Source of the DNA: Phytophthora quininea
Taxonomy: Eukaryota > Oomycota > Peronosporomycetes > Peronosporales > Peronosporaceae
Assembly: GCA_011947345.1 (NCBI GenBank)
Contig: JAAVTG010000584.1
Coordinates: 62,001 to 126,000, forward strand
Reading direction: 5' to 3'
DNA: 64,000 bases
The position numbers and the translations under genes were made by a program. Positions 55,501-64,000 of the stretch are shown here, in pieces (within the stretch, counting starts at the first letter, position 1; each line of letters opens with the position of its first letter). The notes beneath the pieces are model-generated. The model was given only the letters and a program-made list of their open reading frames with translations, searched no databases and was not told the origin of the DNA.

Positions 55501-57889
55501 AGCCACTTTGATCTTGCTCAACAGAAGGCTCACTCTGTGGTTCGTCCTGATTATTTTTTCAGCTAAATCTTCAGCAACATCCTCGTCATCCTCGCTGATC
55601 TTTTCCTGCAGCAAAGCCTTCTGCTCTTCCAAACACGTTGGCAGATTGGTCTGGTCGTCTTCCACATCTCGTGATTTCAAAGACGCAATTTCCTCGTCAC
55701 GCTCCGCCACAGCAAGTTGGAGAACAGTCTGGGAACTCTTCAAGCTTTCAACTAACATTTCCAGTTCATCGTACTTGCTGCGCAAATCCGCTTGATCCTC
55801 CGCATCAGGTTGAAGAAGTCCGGACTGGAAGGACTCTAGTGTCGTTTCTAGCTGACGCTTTTCGGCAATATGCTGCTCCTGGGATTCAGTGTACTCAAGA
55901 CGCAAAGCGTTTAGTTGATTTCGTAATGCGTCCATTTCTTCAGCAGCCATTTGCTGGGAGTTCTCCTTTTCAATTTCCAGAGCTTCAGAACGAGTTTTTC
56001 GAGTGTTAACTTCTTCTGCGTTGAGACCAATTCAGCCATAACCTCTTCGACCAGCGTTCCAGTTGTGGAAGAATTGTTAGAGCAGTCACAAGTTGCCGCA
56101 AGACGCTCCTCACGGTTTTTCCTGCCTGCTTTTCTTCCAAAGCACTCTTGGACTGCTTTGATGCCACCAACGATTTTATCTCTCGTAATAGTTCCAGTAC
56201 CCGCGCGCGCTCAATATCATCGAGAGAAGCGCACTTCTCATTCGCAAGTGCCTCTACGCGATCAACCTGCTCCTCGGATTCCGAATCGCGATAACTTCGA
56301 AGTGCTGCTGAAAACAGGTCGAGCACCTTTTGCTGTTTTCTTTGTTTTCTTTGTTTTCCTGGTCGGCCTTCTTGGCCTTGCATGAGCCCGTCGCAGGAGA
56401 AAATGCGGGATTCTCGACGTCCTGTAGCGCAGGGATGTCTTCGTGCACTCGAAATAAAATCTGAGGGTCCTCATTTTCCTTCGACGCCGAGTGGCGCTTG
56501 CGAGGGTATTGGTGTGCAATCAGCGACTTCAAGTTGGCGGGGAAATCCCCAGGACCCCAGGTTTCTCGCATCCGCTTGCCGTGCAGTTTCTGCTTTTTGT
56601 CAGCTGCACTTTTCGCAACTGAGGCGCTCGAGAGGATCAACCCCATTAGGCGCGCCATCTCTTCCTTGTTGTGGTTCTTCTCACTGAGCAGCGCCGCATT
56701 TTCCGCTTTCAGCGCACTCAAAGCTTCCGTGTTGACGAACTTCTTGAGGTCGTGCACTTCGCGCTTCAGGCGACGAAGTTGGGTCTGGTCATCTAGCACC
56801 TCATTCACCGTGGCAGACGTCTGGATGTCCTTGGCACGCGCGGCAAACTGCAACGTACTCTTCGTTTCCTCAAGGTATCTGTCGCTTGGAGTCACACAAC
56901 AAATGATAAGCGTGCGCGTATTACCCCGAGTGAATTTTGCAGCAAACGCGTCAGTTTACTGTCCCGGAACGGCGCGTTCTGGCCGCCAGAGCTGGCGAGC
57001 GAGTTAATAACTCGAGCTAGCGTCAGCAGCGACTTGTTGATGTTTCCGGCCTCTCGTTGACGAATTCCTTCCGCTCCGGTGTGCCGCAGACTCTCAGAGC
57101 CCGCCAGGTCGACCAGATTCAGACTCGCCACCAAGACGGCGCCGTTCACATCTTCCTCGCTGTGTCTCCTGGAGTCTGACTTCTGCTTGCTCTCGATCAC
57201 GATGCGGAACACACTGTGCGAGCGGGAGCTGCGTTCGTTCATGGCCGTGTGTCCGACGGTCCTGTGCTGGTTCCCCGTCTGCAGCAGACTCACAATGTCC
57301 TCGTAGTTGGTGATGATTTCCTCCTTGCACTCCACGTACACCCCTTCCTCGGGTCTTCTCGGAGCTTGAGATTGGCGCCCGTCTCGGTGGAGTTCAGCAG
57401 ATCCTTCACCACTTCGTTATAGATCTCCAGGAAGGACACTCGAAGCAGAAAATCTCTGTCCGTGCAGCTCTCGATGTAGCTGAAAATGTCCTCGATCGCC
57501 AGTTGCAGGATGCCTGGCTGGCACTCGCTCGACTGTTCGAAGGGCAGCGCGCCGTCCTCGCCCTGCATCGTGAACGTTTTGCCGGAGCTCGTCTGGCCGT
57601 AGGCGAACACGGTGCCGTTGATGCCCTGCAGCGTCGAGCGCACGATGCGCCCCGCCACCTGTCGGTAGATGCTGCGCGCGTCGCTCTGCGCGTCGAAGAT
57701 GTGGTCGTACTGAAACACGTTGCCCTTACCTCCCAGCGGCTGGCCCGTTGCGTCCGTGAGCGACACCACATTCATCTGCGGCACCGTCGCCAGCACATTT
57801 GCGTCCTCGCTGCGCAGCTCGCGCTCGTTCAGCGGCCGCACGCGGATGCACACGGCGATATTCTCGGCCTCGGGCGCCTCAGACACCAT
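52563..57889 (-). CDS. Kinesin-7 (CENP-E-like) motor protein with very long coiled coil
   Basis: About 1,777 residues after repair, with an N-terminal motor. Motor motifs are VCIRVRPLNERE, P-loop FAYGQTSSGKTFTM, switch I NERSSRSHSVF, switch II VDLAGSE and NINKSLLTLARVINSL. The neck (ATVNEVLDDQTQLRRLKRE) matches kinesin-7/CENP-E. More than 1,200 residues of coiled coil follow, then an acidic C-terminal tail. In other eukaryotes CENP-E carries chromosomes to microtubule plus ends at kinetochores. Seven single-base losses are inferred at homopolymers near 57343, 56925, 56329, 56118, 55997, 55556 and 53239; together they make the length divisible by three. Start is the ATG at 57889 (MVSEAPEAEN). 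A CCAAT/ATTGG site lies about 50 bases upstream (57939-57943). Confidence 0.85.
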
Positions 57890-58056
57890 GGCGGGACGTT
57901 TCAAAGTGAGAGCCCGCGCTTTTTCGAACGAGTTTTGGCCAATGAAAAACGAGACAAGTAAGACATGGGATCTTGCCTTTACAATAGGGGACAAACTTCA
58001 ACACACAACAAATTTTGTGCGAAAATGCAACACCTACGTCCAATCAACATGAACGA

Positions 58057-58711
58057 TTAAGCCCGCAGCGCCCGCGAACTTCCCTTGACCAAGGCCGCAG
58101 CCTTCTGCGCCGCGGTGGTCACACTGCCGTCCGTCGCGTACGTCAGGTGCGCCATCGTGTTGAAGCCGTTGCCGCACACCGGATCGCCCGTGTTGCAGAA
58201 CTCGATGGCCTTGGAGCCGTACGTCGAGCTTGAGCTCTGGATGGTCTGGCCCATGAGCTTGAGCGGGTTGCCGAACGTCACGATGGCCTTGATGCGCGAC
58301 GCCAACGACTCCGGAATGCTCTGACCGACGCCGAGCATCGTCTTGATGCCGATCGCGATGTCCGTGACGCTGGCGCCCTGAGAGTAGCCGCCTAGCACGA
58401 ACACGGTGTTCGGACACTCTTGGGCGACCGACACGACGTGGTTGGCCATGTCGGTGGCGCCCGGTCCGGCGCTCGTTTGGTCCATGGAGGCCAAGTAGTC
58501 ACAGCGTAGGACGAGACGCTCATGCCAGCCAGATTGATGTGATACCGCTCACGAGCGGTTGGCCGCAGATTCCGAGTCCTGCCATTTCACCACTGCCGCG
58601 GGCGAACACGACGTGGACATCGGAGCACTCCGCGTTGACGAGGTTGGTGGGGCTTGCAAGAAGCAGCAGCATGGAGCCAACGACCGTGGAGGTGGGGGCT
58701 GAGAACTTCAT
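58057..58711 (-). CDS. Cutinase, copy 1 (two frame breaks)
   Basis: 218 residues after repair, the same length as the other two copies. The signal peptide (MKFSAPTSTVVGSMLLLLAS) leads to ECSDVHVVFARGSGE. The nucleophile motif is GGYSQGAS, the Asp is in CNTGDPVCG, and the His is in MAHLTYATDG. Secreted cutinases break ester bonds of the plant cuticle and are tied to plant infection in oomycetes. Compared with copy 2, one C is missing at about 58535 (ATCACATCAATC) and one A at about 58508 (GCTGTGAC). The first break is shared with copy 3. The signal peptide and C-terminal end differ from copies 2 and 3, which are closer to each other. Confidence 0.82.
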
Positions 58712-60288
58712 GGTTGATCGGCGTGGCTTGGGTGGGGTGGAGTGAGGTGTCTGGGCGAGTGAAAAAGCAGAATGAAGTTGTTGTCGACAAGTTTTAACGC
58801 TCGAGTTCCGCTGGTCGGCCACACCAGAGCCAAAAGATCGTCGACGGCCGTGGGGCCGTAGTGGTGCATTTCATGGCTTCCGCGCGCCCAACAGCTTGCT
58901 AATCGTAATGTTCCTGCTGAGGGGCTGAACGTCGTGAGTCGCGCAGCTACGGCCCCAGATCGCCAGCCAACTTGCACCGGTGCTTCTCTCCACCCGCCGC
59001 GACATCGGCTCATTTCGCTTCGTAAACGCTTTTCGATCGCGAGGCTTTGACACGTGGGGACAGACGGATAAGATAGTCACGCCTGCCGTCGCGAAGTATT
59101 CGGAGGCAAGTCATGGTCCTCGCTGGACGTTGAAGTGCCACGAACCGACTGTGCGTGCAAGTCGCTGCTACGGCGTACGTCGAGTCGATAATCGATGGCT
59201 GACCAAATCGAGAGCTGTTTTCCGGTAGACGGCAAGCCTTGACTCGGTGTCATTACCAAGTCGTCAATGTTTTTGTCTGCACCACTCTGCCAAAGTATCG
59301 CCGGTCGTCGCTGTCATAGGAGCACTGCTGCAGGCCGCGGGGAGTTGGGGGTTGTTTTGGCGAAAGAACTTCCAGCTAAAGATTACTTTTTATGCGTGTC
59401 GATTTCAAGATCGGGTGCTCTGGTGTCTGGCACTTCGGCCACCAAGTCGTTGCCGTCGCTGCAGATCCGTTAAATCGGCCATTGCTCTCATGAACTGAGC
59501 AACAGCAGCAGCGGCCGTCATCAAGATGCAAGCACCTGGTGCCAGCAGATGTGTGCGTGCACGATGTGGTGACGTATCGGATGGAGAGTCCCGTCAGCGG
59601 AGCATGTGGGCCGCGCTGAGCCAAGCACCCCATGTGGAAGCCAAGCTGCTGCTCGAAGCTCTAGAGAGAGAGATCGCCTCAAGCACGACGCCAACGCTTC
59701 TCAAGTTTCCTGGCAGGAGAGCGGGGCGCTCCGACTTTCTCCTGCTCTGTCCGACCGTCGTGAAGAGCGCTTTTACGAATTGGCAAATTCGTGGGGGGTA
59801 GCTCTTTTGACGCGTGCCATTTCCGTTTGACTGAGTCAGCAGTGCTCACCTCCCGCTGTCCGAGCGTGAGAACGAGCGATTCCGTCTGTCGCGCCTCACG
59901 GTTGGCACCATGACAGGCCTTGACGTTCAGATGGAAAGCAAGTCCGTCCGTCGACGCATCGATTTCAGGCCCGCCAGCAGGCCGATAAGATGGCAAATTC
60001 GGTCAACGCCTTGCATGACCGGGGTTCGGCCAACAGGCTCGTGTTGTCTTCAAGCTGTTGCTGCCCTCTGGGTCCATGGATCAAGAGGACTACAAGAAGC
60101 AGAGGGCGGTGGTAGACTGTCGATATCGGCACGGGCAGCAATGGCAGGTTTTCGTCACGGCCATAAAACTCGGGTCTGTCCGGAAGATCAACGCGGTGCT
60201 GCCTACCGGTGAACTCATTCCGCGATTTCCTGCACCGAGCTCAAGCCGCCGCAGCGATCGCTTCCCAACTCGATCGACCTCCACAGCC
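58712..60288. other. Divergent spacer between cutinase copies 1 and 2
   Basis: About 1.6 kb with no supportable gene. Short frames in the middle lack motifs. From about 60118 onward the sequence is part of the inverted duplication shared with cutinase copy 3 and likely includes its promoter. Confidence 0.4.
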
Positions 60289-61002
60289 ATGAAGTTCGGT
60301 GTCTCCATCCCTTCAGTCTTCGGACCTGTCCTGCTTCTCCTGGCGACCTTCATCAGCTCTACCAACGCGGAGTGCTCCGATGTCCACGTCGTGTTCGCCC
60401 GCGGCAGTGGTGAAATGGCAGGACTCGGAATCTGCGGCCAACCGCTCGTGAGCGGTATCACATCCAATCTGGCTGGCATGAGCGTCTCGTCCTACGCTGT
60501 AGACTACTTGGCCTCCATGGACCAAACGAGCGCCGGACCGGGCGCCACCGACATGGCCAACCACGTCGTGTCGGTCGCCCAAGAGTGTCCGAACACCGTG
60601 TTCGTGCTAGGCGGCTACTCTCAGGGCGCCAGCGTCACGGACATCGCGATCGGCATCAAGACGATGCTCGGCGTCGGTCAGAGCATTCCGGAGTCGTTGG
60701 CGTCGCGCATCAAGGCCATCGTGACGTTCGGCAACCCGCTCAAGCTCATGGGCCAGACCATCCAGAGCTCAAGCTCGACGTACGGCTCCAAGGCCGTCGA
60801 GTTCTGCAACACGGGCGATCCGGTGTGCGGCAACGGCTTCAACACGATGGCGCACCTGACGTACGCGACGGACGGCAGCGTGACCAGTGCGGCGCAGAAG
60901 GCGGCAGCGTTGGTGCAAGGCGGCGCGCGGTTTCTTCGCGGGTAAACATCATTGTCGAGGTGGTGGTGATCGAGTCGAGTCGTGTTGTGACGTAAAGTTA
61001 AA
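60118..61002 (+). repeat. Inverted duplication carrying cutinase, left arm
   Basis: At least 885 bases matching 63117-64000 in inverted orientation. They cover the promoter-proximal region, the whole cutinase gene and about 55 bases past the stop. The homology runs to the end of the window, so the true outer end is not visible here. Confidence 0.8.
60289..60945 (+). CDS. Cutinase, copy 2 (intact)
   Basis: 218 residues, uninterrupted, from the ATG at 60289. The signal peptide is MKFGVSIPSVFGPVLLLLAT with a likely cut after SSTNA, before ECSDVHVV. The catalytic triad is Ser in GGYSQGAS, Asp in CNTGDPVCG and His in MAHLTYATDG. Cys pairs typical of cutinases are present (ECSD, GICGQ, EFCNTG, VCGNG). 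The protein is expected to be secreted and to act on cutin or other plant surface polyesters. It lies in the left arm of an inverted duplication whose right arm carries copy 3. Between them lies a BROX-like gene. It is the only copy of the three whose sequence reads through without a break. Confidence 0.92.
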   Translation: MKFGVSIPSVFGPVLLLLATFISSTNAECSDVHVVFARGSGEMAGLGICGQPLVSGITSNLAGMSVSSYAVDYLASMDQTSAGPGATDMANHVVSVAQECPNTVFVLGGYSQGASVTDIAIGIKTMLGVGQSIPESLASRIKAIVTFGNPLKLMGQTIQSSSSTYGSKAVEFCNTGDPVCGNGFNTMAHLTYATDGSVTSAAQKAAALVQGGARFLRG

Positions 61003-61143
61003 GCAGTTGAAGCTGTTGGTGCGAGTTGTGCGTGATATTGTTGTAGACGTTTTCAAAGTGTTTAACTCTTGCAGTCTTGTTGAGTCCTACGTCCGTGAAG
61101 CTATAGCGCTTTCTTGCATTTTGGTGTCCTGAAGGAGTCGCGC

Positions 61144-63039
61144 ATGTTCACTATCAAAAATCCAGTCAAGCCGTATACAAAAACAGTCGGCATTCCCCGA
61201 CTTGCCATGAGCCAGCAGCGCCAGAACCTGCCGCCGTGCTGCCACGAGCTCTCGCCCGGCCGCAAACGCAGCAGCAAGGTAACCAACCCCGTACCGCCCC
61301 CGCCCTTCCCTATTGATGCGCGCTCATCGCTTTGTCCTCAGGCGAATTTCGAGTCGGAGTTGACCAAGTTCGCGGTCTCCCGAAATCCGACGGAGTGCAA
61401 CGTCTCGCCACCGAGCTCCGTGACGCTCGGGCGGCATTGCAATTGAGGGGAGGCGGCTACCTCGCTATTCCAAACTGCGGGGGACATTCCAGCCTATGCG
61501 CAAAAGCTGATCGCCTACTTGTCGCTGGTCAAGGGCTTCACGGAGACCGTGAAGGACCACCCAAGTACTAACAGCGCAGAGCTTCGAGCGTCGTCGCCTA
61601 GTGCCGATGACAATGCGAACGCGACATTGCGCCAGCCTCTTGTGGAGGCGGGCGAGGAGAAGGAGAGTTCTCAAGCGCCAACACATGCCCGCGACCGCAG
61701 TGGTTGCTTGAGCTTCTGTCGGTGGCAGGATGCTCTGACCGAGTCGATGATCTATGCGTTGAGTGCGCGCCAAGAGTATTCACATACGTTGCTGGCGGCG
61801 GGCATTCTGATGATGACGGACGCTCGGTCGAAAGTGGACGCTTTGCTTTCCGAGCGACTGTCCGAGCTGAACGAGACGCAACTGAAGCTGGCCTACCAGC
61901 TACTACTGCACGCGTCAGGCGTACTAGACGCATGTCTAGAGGCTATGGATATCACCCCTCGCTCTATTGGCGCTGCGTTCGCTGATCTTGGCGCTGAGGA
62001 TGAACCAAACCAGACGTCGAAAGCAGACAGTGAAGCAATTCTTGACGACGATGCGATGACTAAATGGCGTGAAGAACAGCGCCAAGCCCAGCAAGGAAGT
62101 TTACAGAAGAGCTCTTCAACTTTGCCCATGAATACGCAAGTGACTAAGTCGCCGGATTCGGGTGCGTCTGAGGATCTGGATATGCTCAAGCGCGTCCCAG
62201 ACCTTGCGGACGGTAGTCTCCCGCAGCTGTTGGCGTGGATTGCACTTGCCGAGGCACAAGAACTCGTGGTGCTGCGTGGGGTTACTCGCGAGACTGTTGA
62301 CTTCTCCCTCATGGCCAAATTGTCGATGGATCTATCGACGAGATACAAAGGTATGCCTGGATTCCTTGTTGTCTCCAGTTGTGGTGCTAATTCTCTTAAC
62401 GGTCTTTAGAATGCCACGCTTTCGCTACTCGAAGGTTGCCGATCCCAACCTCAGGCATTGCTGAGCGCATCCAGCTCTATTGTGCCTTCAAGGGACCCTA
62501 TTATCAAGCGATCTCGACGTATTTCCAAGGCGCTTCGTGTATGCTGACAGAAAATGCTCAAAATTGCGCCCAGGCCGTAGCAGATTTCAAGAAAGCCTCC
62601 TCGCTGTTTGAGAAAGTTATTCCACTTGAAAAAGCGTACGAGGCGAAGCTGGCGGCGAGCAAAGACGAGAGAGAACGTGCGTCCTTGTTGACGTCCGTAT
62701 TTCTTCGATCGCAACAAATTATTGCCAGGGATTTGGACATTGCTACCCATCGCAATGACAGCGTCTACTACGAGCCGGTAAGCGAAATTCACTTACGGCG
62801 TTCTGTCTGCTTGAAAATTGATTGGTGGTGGTGTACCGTAGATCCCCGAGCCTGAAGCTGCATGTGGCTCTCTCAGTCTAGTGAAAGCGACGGTTTTCCC
62901 ATTAGTCCCTGTCAATGATTTGTGGTGGGATGAAAAAGTGGCCAACTGCTTAAAACCGACTGCCCCAGTAGCGATGGATACTCAGGAGAAAAGCGGTCAA
63001 CCGCGTAAAGGATGCTGCTCCAGCTGTATCATATCGTAG
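61144..63039 (+). CDS. BRO1-domain protein with C-terminal CaaX box (BROX-like)
   Basis: About 570 residues after repair, in four exons with introns at 61279-61341, 62351-62409 and 62778-62841 (59-64 bases, all keeping frame). The BRO1 domain is seen in LATELRDARAALQ, IPAYAQKLIAYLSLVKGF, SMIYALSARQEYSHTLLAAG and the C-terminal PYYQAISTYFQGASCML, AVADFKKASSLFEKVIPLEK and DSVYYEPIPEPEA. The protein ends GCCSSCIIS; CIIS is a CaaX farnesylation signal, as in animal BROX. BRO1 proteins bind ESCRT-III (CHMP4/Snf7) in membrane remodelling. Frame changes are inferred near 61383 (AAA) and 61465. The N-terminal motif NPVKPYTKTVGIP resembles the start of BROX. The gene sits between two inverted cutinase copies. 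Confidence 0.78.
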
Positions 63040-63116
63040 TCGAGCAGCAACAGTAAATCGCCACGATGAACAAGGGATCTGCAATGAGTCTACAATCTAC
63101 ATGAAGAAGATAAACT

Positions 63117-64000
63117 TCAACTTTACGTCACAACACGACTCGACTCGATCACCACCACCTCGACAATGATGTTTACCCGCGAAGAAACCGCGCGCCGCCT
63201 TGCACCAACGCTGCCGCCTTCTGCGCCGCACTGGTCACGCTGCCGTCCATCGCGTACGTCAAGTGCGCCATCGTGTTGAAGCCGTTGCCGCACACCGGAT
63301 CGCCCGTGTTGCAGAACTCGACGGCCTTGGAGCCGTACGTCGAGCTTGAGCTCTGGATGGTCTGGCCCATGAGCTTGAGCGGGTTGCCGAACGTCACGAT
63401 GGCCTTGATGCGCGACGCCAACGACTCCGGAATGCTCTGACCGACGCCGAGCATCGTCTTGATGCCGATCGCGATGTCCGTGACGCTGGCGCCCTGAGAG
63501 TAGCCGCCTAGCACGAACACGGTGTTCGGACACTCTTGGGCGACCGACACGACGTGGTTGGCCATGTCGGTGGCGCCCGGTCCGGCGCTCGTTTGGTCCA
63601 TGGAGGCCAAGTAGTCTACAGCGTAGGACGAGACGCTCATGCCAGCCAGATTGATGTGATACCGCTCACGAGCGGTTGGCCGCAGATTCCGAGTCCTGCC
63701 ATTTCACCACTGCCGCGGGCGAACACGACGTGGACATCGGAGCACTCCGCGTTGGTAGAGCTGATGAAGGTCGCCAGGAGAAGCAGGACAGGTCCGAAGA
63801 CTGAAGGGATGGAGACACCGAACTTCATGGCTGTGGAGGTCGATCGAGTTGGGGAAGCGATCGCTGCGGCGGCTTGAGCTCGGTGCAGGAAATCGCGGAA
63901 TGAGTTCACCGGTAGGCAGCACCGCGTTGATCTTCCGGACAGACCCGAGTTTTATGGCCGTGACGAAAACCTGCCATTGCTGCCCGTGCCGATATCGACA
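63117..64000 (-). repeat. Inverted duplication carrying cutinase, right arm
   Basis: Inverted match to 60118-61002, running off the end of the window. Few substitutions are seen, pointing to recent duplication or gene conversion. Confidence 0.8.
63173..63828 (-). CDS. Cutinase, copy 3 (one frame break)
   Basis: 218 residues after repair, nearly identical to copy 2, with the same signal peptide (MKFGVSIPSVF) and catalytic motifs (GGYSQGAS, CNTGDPVCG). One C is missing at about 63652 (ATCACATCAATC instead of ATCACATCCAATC), at the same place as in copy 1. The frame then stops after GITSIWLA, and the rest continues in the next frame from MSVSSYAVDYL. Near the catalytic His a Thr is replaced by Met (YAMDG against YATDG). 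The gene could be a real pseudogene or carry an assembly error. The shared break with copy 1 makes the choice less clear than for other genes here. Confidence 0.82.

Noticed and set aside
1..64000. Search for tRNA, rRNA, CRISPR arrays and LTR retrotransposons
   Set aside because: No cloverleaf, ribosomal sequence, repeat-spacer pattern or long direct terminal repeats with reverse transcriptase were seen by eye; a dedicated scan could still find a tRNA.

Overview
The window is nuclear DNA from an oomycete, most like a Phytophthora species. Genes are densely packed on both strands. Introns are short (58-95 bases where I can place them, GT...AG). The gene set combines standard eukaryotic housekeeping functions (CDC14, SKP1, MAK16, SDS3, NTMT1, a kinesin, VIP1) with plant-pathogen features: cutinases and an expanded lipase-like hydrolase family. 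No bacterial, CRISPR, rRNA or tRNA feature was seen.

Layout. 0-17 kb: VIP1/PPIP5K (3' part), an EF-hand-like protein next to a terminal nucleotidyltransferase, a metallo-beta-lactamase/cyclic-nucleotide-binding phosphodiesterase-like gene, an Sds3 histone-deacetylase-complex subunit, a PX-domain protein, an N-terminal methyltransferase and an ABCC transporter. 17-27 kb: a small acidic protein, then four tandem alpha/beta hydrolases on the minus strand. 27-36 kb: a gene-poor block holding a foldback transposon (two 799-base inverted arms) into which a hAT element and a dead pogo/Tigger-like element have inserted. 36-46 kb: a SAP/AT-hook-like protein, CDC14, SKP1, a large RAMA-PHD-glutamine-rich chromatin protein and a coiled-coil protein. 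47-49 kb: a second foldback element with 834/836-base arms. 50-58 kb: glutathione peroxidase, MAK16 and a kinesin-7/CENP-E-like motor. 58-64 kb: three cutinase copies, two of them forming an inverted duplication around a BROX-like gene with a C-terminal CaaX box.

Quality of the sequence. Many genes are broken by frame changes. Almost all fit one missing base, usually in a run of identical bases. Adding those bases back makes the lengths divisible by three and restores family motifs: 7 sites in the kinesin, 4 in the ABC transporter, 4 in the phosphodiesterase-like gene. The two arms of the second foldback also differ in length at such runs. I therefore treat these as single genes with probable assembly errors, not as pseudogenes. 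Gene coordinates span the whole repaired gene and the evidence gives the break points. The transposases are different: the pogo-like one has several in-frame stops and is truly decayed.

Themes. Several genes concern chromatin and the cell cycle (SDS3, RAMA-PHD, CDC14, SKP1, kinesin-7), but they share no strand or arrangement that suggests co-regulation. The clearest local gene-family biology is the hydrolase array and the cutinase cluster.
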